64,000 nt of DNA from Pseudocitrobacter faecalis. GTDB lineage: Bacteria > Pseudomonadota > Gammaproteobacteria > Enterobacterales > Enterobacteriaceae. Positions 8,712 through 16,693 of the stretch are shown piece by piece. Below the pieces are notes generated by a model that was given only the letters and a program-made list of their open reading frames with translations, was not told the DNA's origin and ran no database searches. The number at the start of each line of letters is the position of its first letter. Position 1 is the stretch's first letter. Position numbers and translations under genes: made by a program. The stretch is taken from positions 302,753 through 366,752 of the forward strand of contig QNRL01000003.1 of the NCBI GenBank assembly GCA_003315335.1. Direction: 5' to 3'.

Positions 8712-8740
8712 ATCGCCTGATAACAATGTTATCAGGCGAT
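8712..8740. repeat. 14-bp perfect inverted repeat
   Basis: ATCGCCTGATAACA and its exact reverse complement are separated by a single base. Neither strand has a clear T-tract after it, so it is not a standard terminator, although it sits between the ends of the DUF1398 and hydrolase genes. It could act as a weak bidirectional terminator or an mRNA 3'-end stabiliser. Confidence 0.6.
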
Positions 8741-8803
8741 ATTCTATAACAAAAAAAGCACAACAGGATATACGTAATAATAATGACGGATAACGCTGAG
8801 GAT

Positions 8804-9832
8804 TTACTTCAGGCTCGTTTTAAAGAATGCCGTCAGTTTGTCGAAGGGAATGAGATCGGTGCGATCGTAGAGATCAACATGCCCGGCGTTCGGCACGATA
8901 TACAGCTCTTTCGGCTGCCCGGCGCGTTGATAGGCATCTTCACTAAACTCCTTCGAATGCGCGTGATCGCCTGCAATAAACAGCATCGGGCGTGGCGAAA
9001 TGGTCTCGATATCATTGAACGGATAGAAATTCATAAATTTGCCAATGCTGCTTAACATCGGTTTGGTGGTCAGCTCTTCTTTCTCGCCTTTCGGCGTATA
9101 GCCGCCGCGTGACGTACGGTAGAAATCGAAGAATTCACGCTGTATTGCCGGCGTGGAGTCATCCAGCTTGTTCACCGTACCCGGTATATAAGCAGTCTCG
9201 CCGCCCTGGTACTCGGCAAAGCGCTGCTCGATGGCCGTCTTAATCAACGCTTCTCGCTGTTCAACGGTTTGCGAGTGCTTGAGGCCATTACGGAACGCGG
9301 CCCCCATGTCATACATGCTGACGGTCGCAATGGCTTTCATACGCGGGTCGATTTTAGCCGCGCTGATCACAAAGCTGCCACTACCGCAGATACCCAGTAC
9401 GCCAATATTTTCCGCGTCCACCCATGGCTGCGTGCTGAGGTAATCAACCGCCGCGCTGAAATCATCGGCGTAGATTTCCGGCGAAATCATATGGCCCGGT
9501 TTCCCCTCGCTCTCGCCCCAGAAAGAGAGATCAATGGCCAGCGTGACGAAGCCCTGCTCCGCCAGTTTTTGCGCGTAAAGGTTAGCACTCTGTTCTTTCA
9601 CCGCGCCCATCGTATGCCCAACGATAATCGCCGGATGCTTCGCGTTTTTATCCAGCGTTTTAGGCATAAACAGATTGCCCACCAAGTTCATTTGATACTG
9701 GTTTTTAAAGCTGACACGCTGTTGGGTCACGCTATCGCTTTTGTAGAAATTGTCCGCTCCGCGCGACATATCCGCAGCGGAAGAGGCAAATGCGCTAATC
9801 AGTAAGCCCAACGCCAGTGTGACGCTTTTCAT
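8804..9832 (-). CDS. Exported alpha/beta hydrolase, dienelactone-hydrolase-like
   Basis: A protein of 342 residues with a signal peptide (MKSVTLALGLLISAFASSAA), so probably periplasmic. The alpha/beta hydrolase core has an oxyanion-type HTMGA segment, a nucleophile elbow GICGSGSF with cysteine in the nucleophile position as in dienelactone hydrolases, an acid region in AGDHAHS, and the histidine in NAGHVDLYD. The substrate is unknown. A LysR-family gene starts 190 bases away in the opposite direction, the usual arrangement for a regulator and its target. Related proteins in enterobacteria are annotated only as alpha/beta hydrolases. Confidence 0.85.
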   Translation of the reverse strand: MKSVTLALGLLISAFASSAADMSRGADNFYKSDSVTQQRVSFKNQYQMNLVGNLFMPKTLDKNAKHPAIIVGHTMGAVKEQSANLYAQKLAEQGFVTLAIDLSFWGESEGKPGHMISPEIYADDFSAAVDYLSTQPWVDAENIGVLGICGSGSFVISAAKIDPRMKAIATVSMYDMGAAFRNGLKHSQTVEQREALIKTAIEQRFAEYQGGETAYIPGTVNKLDDSTPAIQREFFDFYRTSRGGYTPKGEKEELTTKPMLSSIGKFMNFYPFNDIETISPRPMLFIAGDHAHSKEFSEDAYQRAGQPKELYIVPNAGHVDLYDRTDLIPFDKLTAFFKTSLK

Positions 9833-9998
9833 AATTTAACTCCTGAGTTTTACTTCCTGTTTTACCGGCTGTTTTCAGACAAGCCGGGGCCGCACGTTAT
9901 TCGCGGGAATAACGTCATTCATTTGGCGGGAATATTCGTTGCTGAAAATTTTACACGGTGAGCGTAGGATAACTAGCTAATGAATACTTAATAGGCTT

Positions 9999-10013
9999 AT
10001 AAGCAACGCTTAT
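9999..10013. promoter_or_regulatory. Palindrome in the hydrolase/LysR divergent region
   Basis: ATAAGC and GCTTAT flank three bases. The inner part TAAGCAACGCTTA fits the T-N11-A form of LysR-type binding sites. It lies directly before the LysR start, where autorepression would be expected. This is a sequence-pattern call only. Confidence 0.45.
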
Positions 10014-10022
10014 TAATTGAGA

Positions 10023-10925
10023 ATGCCGATCATGAAAAGAAATCTGAACGATCTGCTCTACTTTGTAACCGTGGCTCGCGAAGGGAGCTTTACGCGCGCG
10101 GCGGCACTGCTGGGCGTCACGCAGCCGGCAATCAGCCAGGCGATTTCTGCGCTGGAAGCGCGAATGCAGATTCGCCTGCTCACCCGCACCACCCGCAGCG
10201 TGTCGCCCACGGCAGCGGGGGAGCGGTTGATGGCCTCAGTCGGTACACGCATTGATGAAATTGAAGCGGAACTGGATATGCTGACCGAACTGCGCGACAA
10301 ACCGGCTGGCACCGTTCGCATTACCTGCGGGCCCAACGTTTTGCGCACCACGCTGTTACCAAAGCTCACGCCGCTGCTGCGTGAATATCCGGATATTCAC
10401 GTTGAGTTTGATGCCAACCACGGCTTTCGCGACATTGTGGCGGATCGCTTTGACGCAGGCGTACGTCTGGGCGATACCATCGACCAGGATATGATTGCAG
10501 TGCCGATTGGCCCGAAGCTGCGCATGGCGGCGGTCGCTTCACCGGACTACTTTGCCCGTCATCCCGCGCCGAAAACGCCACACGAGTTAACGCAGCATCA
10601 GTGTATTAATCAGCGGATGGTTAAATCCGGCGGGCTGTATGTGTGGGATTTCGATCAGGACGGCGGTGATTTAAATGTGCGCGTCAGCGGGCAGCTCACG
10701 TTTAACACTTCAGAACATATCGTTGATGCGGCGCTGGCCGGTTTTGGTATCGCTTTCCTGCCTGAAGAAGAGTTTGGAACGCACATTGCTGATGGCCGCC
10801 TGGTTCGCATACTCGAACCCTGGTGTTTACCTTTCCCCGGTTACTATCTCTACTACCCCAGCCGCAAACAGCCCTCCCCGGCATTTTCCCTGGTAGTCGA
10901 CGCGTTACGTAATAAACACCCCTGA
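10023..10925 (+). CDS. LysR-family transcriptional regulator
   Basis: A protein of about 300 residues. The N-terminal winged helix-turn-helix contains VAREGSFTRAAALLGVTQPA and SQAISALEARMQIRLLTRTT, followed by the LysR effector-binding domain. It is divergent from the exported hydrolase and is probably its regulator. The start could be TTG 10017, ATG 10023 or ATG 10032; no strong ribosome binding site separates them, and the conserved region begins at KRNLNDLLYF just after 10032. The ligand is unknown. Confidence 0.9.
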   Translation: MPIMKRNLNDLLYFVTVAREGSFTRAAALLGVTQPAISQAISALEARMQIRLLTRTTRSVSPTAAGERLMASVGTRIDEIEAELDMLTELRDKPAGTVRITCGPNVLRTTLLPKLTPLLREYPDIHVEFDANHGFRDIVADRFDAGVRLGDTIDQDMIAVPIGPKLRMAAVASPDYFARHPAPKTPHELTQHQCINQRMVKSGGLYVWDFDQDGGDLNVRVSGQLTFNTSEHIVDAALAGFGIAFLPEEEFGTHIADGRLVRILEPWCLPFPGYYLYYPSRKQPSPAFSLVVDALRNKHP

Positions 10926-10983
10926 CATTCTGCTGGCGATTTCCCTTATGTGAAAGCGGTTCCATAAAATCCGCTTACATCCA

Positions 10984-11025
10984 TTTACATCTAAAACACT
11001 AATGCGTATATTTCTCATTCGCATT
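10984..11025 (+). promoter_or_regulatory. Promoter with overlapping operator-like repeat of the TonB receptor gene
   Basis: TTTACA (10984-10989) and TATATT (11007-11012) are separated by exactly 17 bases. An inverted repeat AATGCG (11001-11006) / CGCATT (11020-11025) overlaps the -10 box, where a Fur operator would block transcription. The match to the Fur consensus is poor, so iron control is inferred mainly from the gene product. Confidence 0.45.
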
Positions 11026-11115
11026 TTTATGCTCATGGGTTAATTAAAAATACAAAACCTGGCGCGGCTATGTATCGCTGTCGGGCAGTCCCGCAAACAC
11101 ACTTAAGGGTTTATC

Positions 11116-13320
11116 ATGTCTTTCACTTATCAGACCCGGGAAACGCGTCGCCCGCTCGGATGCTCCCCTTCTTTGCTCGCCCTCTCCGTGGCGATGGCTT
11201 TCACGCCTGCGCTATCCTTTGCCGCCACAGCGAACAGCGATGACACCATTGTGGTGGAAGAGAGCGCTACGCCTGGCGACGAAGGTCAAGACCAGGATTA
11301 CAGCGTTAAAACCACCACCACCGGCACCAAAATGCTGCTGGTGCAGCGCGATATTCCCCAGTCGGTCAGCGTTATCAGCCAGCAGCGAATGAAAGATCAG
11401 GAGCTGAACTCGATTGAAGAAGTGCTGGATAACACCACCGGCGTGAGCGTTTCCCGTATCGACAGCCATCGCACCAATATCTTCTCACGCGGTTTCTTCG
11501 TCAGTAATTTTGCCTTCGACGATATGCCGACGTTCCTCGACGATCGCTGGAATTTTGGCGACACAGCGGGTGATACGGCGATTTTTGAGAGCATTGAGGT
11601 GGTGCGTGGCGCAGCGGGTTTGATGAGTGGTACGGGCAACCCATCGGCGTACGTCAACATGGTGCGTAAGCACGCCGACAGCCGCGAATTTAAAGGCTCC
11701 GCTTCCGCGACTTACGGTAGCTGGGATAAACAACGTTATGTGCTGGATTTACAGGCCCCGCTGAGCGAATCCGGTGACGTACGTGGCCGCGTGATTGCCG
11801 GGTATCAGGACAATGACAGCTGGCTTGAGCGCAATCATTACCGCAAAAAATTCATCACCGGCGTGGTGGATGCCGATATCACAGACTCCACCACCCTCTC
11901 TCTGGCTTACGATTATCAGAAGAGCGAAGAAGACAGCCCAACCTGGGGCGGCTTCCCTTCCCTGTGGAGCGACGGCAGCCGCACCGATTTCCGCCGTGAA
12001 TTCAATACCGCCGCTGACTGGACTTACTCCAATGAGGATACGTCGCGCGTATTCGCCAACCTGACCCAACGTTTCGACAACGGTTGGGAGGCGAAGGTGA
12101 ACGCCATGCATGCGGAAACCAATTTCGATAGCCGCCTGATGTATATCGACGGCTTCCCGGATAACAATACCGGCCTGTACAACAGCGCACTTTACCAGGG
12201 CGCATGGGGCGGCTGGAACCGTGGCGAGCGTAAACAGGATTCAGTGGATGCCTTTGTGCGCGGGGGTTATGAACTGTTTGGCCGCCAGCATCAGATAATG
12301 TTCGGCGGCAGCTACAGCCGTCAGCGCAACAACTACGACAACGCGTATCCGGTTACCGATAACTACGGATTGATGGATGTCGGCAATATTCACAACTATG
12401 ACGGCAAACTGGCGTATCCGGAGTGGTCTGACTGGGCGCTGTATCAGCGCGATATCATCCGCCAGAAATCGCTCTACACCGCGACGCGCCTCTCGCTGGC
12501 CGACCCGCTTAACCTGATCCTCGGCGTGCGCTGGACGGAGTGGAGCGCCCATTACAATCTGGAGCGCAAACCGGACGAAACCCGCGACAGCAAATTCGAT
12601 GATGTCACGCCATATGCAGGCCTGGTGTATGACATCAACGATGAGTGGTCGGCCTATGCCAGCTATACCTCCATCTTCCAGCCAACCAGCAAGCGCAACG
12701 CCAACAGTGAGTTCCTCGACCCAACCACTGGCAAAAGTTATGAAGCTGGCGTGAAAGGTGACTGGTTCAACACCCGCCTGACCGCGACGCTTGCCGTATT
12801 CCGCACCGAGCAGGACAAAGTTGCGGTCAGCACTGGGCAAACCATTCCGGGCTCCGGCGGCCAGACGGCGTATAAATCGGTGGATGGCACCGTGAGTAAA
12901 GGCGTGGAATTTGAGATTAACGGCGCATTGACAGACCGCTGGCAGCTCACCTTCGGCGCATCCCGCTATATCGCGGAAGATGGCGATGGCGTGGCAGTGA
13001 ACCCGGAGCAACCGCGCACTACGGCGAAATTGTTTACCCGCTATCAATTGCCGATGCTGCCTGAACTGGCGGTCGGCGGCGGCGTGCGCTGGCAGAATAA
13101 AACCTGGCAGGACATTGCCGGGCCGAATGGCGACACGCGTATTAAACAGGGTGGCTATGCGGTGGTCGATCTCTTCAGCCGCTATCAGGTCACTAAAAAC
13201 TTTACCCTTCAGGCCAACCTGAATAACCTGTTCGACAAAGAGTATTACGACTATCTCGGCACGTATGGCGTGTACGGCGCGCCGCGAAACTTCTCGGTCA
13301 GCGGCACCTATAACTTCTGA
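11116..13320 (+). CDS. TonB-dependent siderophore receptor, FhuE-like
   Basis: A protein of 734 residues with a signal sequence (to about residue 37, ending SFA), a TonB-box-like TIVVEES, a plug domain (RDIPQSVSVISQQRMKDQ; EVVRGAAGLMSGTGNPSA) and a 22-strand barrel ending in the C-terminal aromatic NFSVSGTYNF. It resembles E. coli FhuE (coprogen/rhodotorulate receptor) along its whole length, including PTWGG and LFGRQHQIMFGGSYSRQ, but the plug and extracellular loops differ clearly, so it may be a paralogue with another hydroxamate ligand. It imports ferric siderophore across the outer membrane with TonB-ExbBD energy. A rho-independent terminator follows. Confidence 0.93.
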   Translation: MSFTYQTRETRRPLGCSPSLLALSVAMAFTPALSFAATANSDDTIVVEESATPGDEGQDQDYSVKTTTTGTKMLLVQRDIPQSVSVISQQRMKDQELNSIEEVLDNTTGVSVSRIDSHRTNIFSRGFFVSNFAFDDMPTFLDDRWNFGDTAGDTAIFESIEVVRGAAGLMSGTGNPSAYVNMVRKHADSREFKGSASATYGSWDKQRYVLDLQAPLSESGDVRGRVIAGYQDNDSWLERNHYRKKFITGVVDADITDSTTLSLAYDYQKSEEDSPTWGGFPSLWSDGSRTDFRREFNTAADWTYSNEDTSRVFANLTQRFDNGWEAKVNAMHAETNFDSRLMYIDGFPDNNTGLYNSALYQGAWGGWNRGERKQDSVDAFVRGGYELFGRQHQIMFGGSYSRQRNNYDNAYPVTDNYGLMDVGNIHNYDGKLAYPEWSDWALYQRDIIRQKSLYTATRLSLADPLNLILGVRWTEWSAHYNLERKPDETRDSKFDDVTPYAGLVYDINDEWSAYASYTSIFQPTSKRNANSEFLDPTTGKSYEAGVKGDWFNTRLTATLAVFRTEQDKVAVSTGQTIPGSGGQTAYKSVDGTVSKGVEFEINGALTDRWQLTFGASRYIAEDGDGVAVNPEQPRTTAKLFTRYQLPMLPELAVGGGVRWQNKTWQDIAGPNGDTRIKQGGYAVVDLFSRYQVTKNFTLQANLNNLFDKEYYDYLGTYGVYGAPRNFSVSGTYNF

Positions 13321-13328
13321 TCTCCCTC

Positions 13329-13354
13329 AACGGCACCGCCCGGTGCCGTTTTCC
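13329..13354 (+). terminator. Rho-independent terminator of the receptor gene
   Basis: A 9-bp perfect stem AACGGCACC/GGTGCCGTT with a four-base loop is followed by TTCCTTC. It begins 8 bases after the receptor stop. Confidence 0.85.
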
Positions 13355-13437
13355 TTCTTCTGAATTTCCGCCGCCGGGTTTGGCGCAATCGCCTTTTTCG
13401 ACCAGACTTATCACTGTGTTTCTTTTTCAGGATGATT

Positions 13438-15036
13438 ATGAAAAACGTTGCGATTGTGGGCGTCGGCCCGACCGGAATTTACACCTTCCACGCGCTTATT
13501 GAGCGCGGCGAACCACTTGCGATTACGCTCTTCGAGCAGGCTGAAGAAGCGGGTGTCGGCATGCCCTACAACGATGATAATAATGCCACGCTGATGCTGG
13601 CGAATATCGCCAGCATTGAGATCCCGCCGATTTTTATCACTTATCTGGATTGGCTACGTCAACAAAGCGACAGCTACCTGGCGCGCTTTGCGATTAAACG
13701 CGAATCGCTGCACGACCGGCAATTTTTGCCGCGTGTGATCCTCGGTGATTATTACCGTGACCGCTTTCTGGCGCTGGTCGAAAAAGCGCGGCATTCAGGA
13801 TTTGACGTCTCGGTGCGAGAAGCGAGCAGGATCGCTGATATTGAGGTCACTGGGGATGGTGTGCAGCTGTGGGCCGAAAATAGCAAGATCCCGGAACCCT
13901 TTGATTATGCGGTGATCGCTACCGGCCACATGTGGCCTGAAGACGATGACACGCCGCGCGATTTTTTCCCTAGTCCGTGGACTGGCCTGATGGATGCACA
14001 CATCAAGCCCTGTCGCGTCGGTATTATGGGCGCATCGCTGAGCGGCCTTGATGCGGCAATGGCCGTCGTTTCGCAGCATGGGAAATTCATCACTGACGAA
14101 GGCAAAACGGTGAGCTTCCGCCTTAATCCCGGGAGCGAGGCGCTCCAGCTAACGCTGATGTCACGCACCGGGATCCTGCCCGAAGCTGATTTTTACTGCC
14201 CCCTTCCCTATGAACCGCTGACCATCGTGACGGAAAAAACGATTGCAGATGAAATCGCCAAAGGCAGTGATGGCCTGCTGGACAGGGTATTTCAACTCAT
14301 CGTCGCGGAACTGGAACGGGCAGATCCGCAGTGGGCGGCTGAAATTGGCTTAAATAATCTTAACGCCGACACGCTGGCCGATGCCTGGTTTGCCGATCGC
14401 AAAAAACACGATCCGTTTTACTGGGCACAGGACAACCTGGAAGAAGTGGAACGCAATAAGCGCGAAAAACACACGGTGCCCTGGCGTTACACCATTTTGC
14501 GGCTACATGAAGTGGTAGAAGAGATTGTCCCGCATCTGAGTGAGCAGGAGAGTAAACGTTTCAAAAAAGGTCTGGCACGTGTTTTCATCGACAACTATGC
14601 CGCCATTCCCTCGGAATCCATCCGCCGCCTGCTGGCGCTGCGTGAAGCCGGGCTGATTCATATTCGGGCGCTGGGGAACGACTATGAGATGCAGGTCAAC
14701 GACGGCCTGACGATCATTACCACCGATGACGCGCGCTATGAATTTGACGTGTTTATCGACGCTCGCGGTCAGAAGGCGCTGAAAACCAAAGACCTTCCCT
14801 TCCCCACGCTGCGCAAACAGCTTTTAGCCTGCGGCGATGACATCCCGGACGTGGGTGACGACTATACCTTGCAGGCGCCTGATAGCGTGCGCGGGCGAAT
14901 CGCTTTTGGCGCACTGCCGTGGCTGATGCATGACAGACCGTTTGTGCAGGGGTTGGTGGTGTGTGCGGAAATCGGCGCGGCGATGGCGAAAGGGGTAGAT
15001 AAACAAGCGTCAGGGAAGAGAAAGAAGGTACTGTGA
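13438..15036 (+). CDS. FAD/NAD(P)-binding protein (HI0933/pfam13454-like)
   Basis: A protein of 532 residues. The N-terminal dinucleotide-binding motif is VAIVGVGPTGIYTF; a second fold region has GIMGASLSGLDAAM, as in FAD-NAD(P)-binding oxidoreductases with two Rossmann regions. ATG 13438 was preferred to 13432 because an AGGA lies 5-9 bases before it. The reaction is unknown. It follows the FhuE-like receptor, but a terminator and 117 bases separate them, so it is probably a separate unit; a link to siderophore reduction is only a possibility. Its 3' end abuts the left end of the tRNA-Gly island. Confidence 0.8.
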   Translation: MKNVAIVGVGPTGIYTFHALIERGEPLAITLFEQAEEAGVGMPYNDDNNATLMLANIASIEIPPIFITYLDWLRQQSDSYLARFAIKRESLHDRQFLPRVILGDYYRDRFLALVEKARHSGFDVSVREASRIADIEVTGDGVQLWAENSKIPEPFDYAVIATGHMWPEDDDTPRDFFPSPWTGLMDAHIKPCRVGIMGASLSGLDAAMAVVSQHGKFITDEGKTVSFRLNPGSEALQLTLMSRTGILPEADFYCPLPYEPLTIVTEKTIADEIAKGSDGLLDRVFQLIVAELERADPQWAAEIGLNNLNADTLADAWFADRKKHDPFYWAQDNLEEVERNKREKHTVPWRYTILRLHEVVEEIVPHLSEQESKRFKKGLARVFIDNYAAIPSESIRRLLALREAGLIHIRALGNDYEMQVNDGLTIITTDDARYEFDVFIDARGQKALKTKDLPFPTLRKQLLACGDDIPDVGDDYTLQAPDSVRGRIAFGALPWLMHDRPFVQGLVVCAEIGAAMAKGVDKQASGKRKKVL

Positions 15037-15057
15037 AATGAGTAAAAATGTTGGGTC

Positions 15058-15074
15058 TGGAGCGGCGAAGGGAA
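15058..15074. repeat. Left attachment site (degenerate copy of the tRNA-Gly 3' end)
   Basis: TGGAGCGGCGAAGGGAA matches the reverse complement of the tRNA 3' end at 19086-19103 except for one missing G in the GGG run. It lies 22 bases after the FAD-binding gene and marks the point where low-GC DNA begins. Confidence 0.8.
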
Positions 15075-15133
15075 CAATACAACCCTCTTTAACCCCTTAA
15101 ATTACAGCTAGTATCAAAGTTATAAGTTCAGTT

Positions 15134-15155
15134 CTATACACATTCCTATACACAT
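15134..15155. repeat. Arm-type integrase binding repeats, left end
   Basis: CTATACACAT occurs twice (15134-15143 and 15146-15155), 2 bases apart. Variants of the same 10-mer are clustered at the right end next to the integrase start. Such paired short repeats near both att sites are typical of integrase arm sites. The rest of the 15075-15475 gap shows no convincing gene. Confidence 0.6.
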
Positions 15156-15475
15156 CTAACTTTTCATTGTGCTTAGCTACTGAACACGGAGTGTGCTAGT
15201 TTTGATTTAGTTGTTTTCATTAAGCAACCCGCGATCATTAACTACTTACAAGATACCAGTGAGTAGCAGCTAGCAAGTATGGCAGATGCTTATAAAGCCT
15301 CACAGATCAATGCCTTAAAAACGACTGTTCAAAAAGCTAAAATCTGTGTTCTACCGTCATTTTAAAACTGATAATTATCTTTGAGAGACTGTAAACTAGT
15401 AAAAGCTGTGGTAGATTTATATTAATCGCACGCTACTATCATATCTTAAACATGTGAAGTTAAAGGAGCAGTAAC

Positions 15476-16284
15476 ATGCTAAATCGGGGATTGACTGTGC
15501 TAAAAAGTAGCAGCACTGAGAAAAAATTAGATAAAAAAATAAAGATAAGATTGTTCAAACTTACTTTCAAGAAAAGACTGCAAACCTGTATATAAAGAAA
15601 ATCCTTAATGATCCTAACAAAGAATTTTTAACAAATAGAGATTTAGACGCATTAAAAGAATCATATGATAAAGCGTATGATATTCGTAAATTCGAAATAG
15701 AGCTTTATTGGAAGAGAACAGCTTATGTAGGGACTCTTATAGCGTCCCTAATAACTGTAACTGGTGTGTTGCTTGCAGCATATTACAGACCACCCACCGA
15801 CTCAGGCGGAAGTAATGCTCTTTTGGGGTTGGTTGCTAGTGTTGCCATATTAGGCGTACTTATAACAATAATTTCATCTAAGATTATTAGAGGCGGTGAA
15901 TGTTGGCAAAAGAATTGGGAATATCATGTAAGCTTATTAGAGCCTCTTTTCTCTGGTAGAATTTACAGTACATTAGTAAATAAAAAATTAAAACGACACT
16001 CCATATCTAAGCTAAACAGTATACTTTACTTCTTGTTTTTAGGCGTATGGCTATTATTAGCTGAAGGAATATACTTTGTTGTCTTTCCCGATACGAATAA
16101 AAATAATTTTTTCATTTTGCTAGTTACCTTCTCAACTTTAGTTTATATAACATCATATTTGATTGATTTATGGACATATAGAAAACCTGAGAAAACACAA
16201 CTTTCAATTGCTCATTGGCAAGTTGAGCTTCAGGAAAAAACCACAGCAATTTCCGTTGAATCAAACAAAAAAATACACACTTAA
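15476..16284 (+). CDS. RipA-like four-helix membrane protein, -1 frameshift in an A7 run
   Basis: The gene starts at ATG 15476, 7 bases after GGAG. Frame 0 stays open to 15597 but leaves the protein frame in an A7 run (15533-15539); reading one base back there (KK then NKDKIVQTYFQEK) joins a frame open to 16284. The joined protein has 269 residues: a charged N-terminal region, helices at about 83-104 and 114-136, a conserved-looking GGECWQKNWEYHVSLLE segment, helices at about 181-204 and 212-231, and a polar tail. The WQ-NWE-H-LLE segment and helix layout resemble the RipA family of octameric membrane proteins, whose function is poorly known. The downstream frame has no ATG before the first helix, so an internal start (GTG 15766) would give a truncated protein. 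An assembly or sequencing error, true mutation, slippage or programmed frameshifting are all possible. The RES gene lies 409 bases downstream. Confidence 0.6.
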
Positions 16285-16402
16285 ATAATACCATCCGCAA
16301 AATATATTTCCACACCAGCTCTATTTTGAAGTTAACACTATTATTAATTTGGATAATGATTTCAATAAGTTTTCTTTATTACATTCACTAAGAATAGAGA
16401 AC

Positions 16403-16476
16403 AAAAAAAATTCACCACTCTAATCTAATTTATAAAAAGTGTTTTTTATCAAAAACATAAATTAAATCAGAGTGGT
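16403..16476 (-). terminator. Long minus-strand hairpin with T8 tail between the two cargo genes
   Basis: Arms at 16414-16432 and 16458-16476 form a 19-bp stem. On the minus strand the two imperfect positions are G-U pairs, so the RNA stem is continuous; on the plus strand they are A-C and C-A mismatches. On the minus strand the stem is followed by GAA and eight Ts (16410-16403). This is the shape of an intrinsic terminator for a leftward transcript, yet no leftward gene is seen between 16477 and 16690. A non-coding RNA, antisense to the leader of the RES gene, is a possible source. Confidence 0.6.
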
Positions 16477-16592
16477 CTTTCCTCGCAAAAGCACTGTTCA
16501 ATCCCATACACTACAATCTATCAAACACTATCTGGTACTAACCGATTTAGCTAAAAGTAACGATTGCACTTCATAATAACAACCAAAAAATA

Positions 16593-16621
16593 TTGACAAC
16601 TCAATTAATTCCGATTATAAC
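16593..16621 (+). promoter_or_regulatory. Strong sigma70-type promoter of the RES gene
   Basis: A perfect TTGACA (16593-16598), a 17-base spacer and TATAAC (16616-16621) lie 73 bases before the start codon. The expected start near 16628 leaves a leader of about 65 bases that is nearly all A and T. The RES gene therefore probably has its own promoter, independent of the membrane-protein gene. Confidence 0.75.
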
Positions 16622-16693
16622 CCTATGATTATTATATAATTTATAAGTCTCATTCAAATTATAGTTTATAATATAATACAGCAGAGATTCTTC

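Noticed and set aside
8712..8740. Intrinsic terminator
   Set aside because: The stem is perfect, but neither strand has a T-tract after it; listed as an inverted repeat only.
15279..15365. 28-codon frame (MADAYKASQINALK...) near the left end of the island
   Set aside because: No Shine-Dalgarno sequence, no family similarity and no hydrophobic segment; left as non-coding.
16124..16315. 63-codon minus-strand frame over the end of the RipA-like gene
   Set aside because: Antisense to a membrane-helix region, which gives open frames by composition alone; no ribosome binding site.
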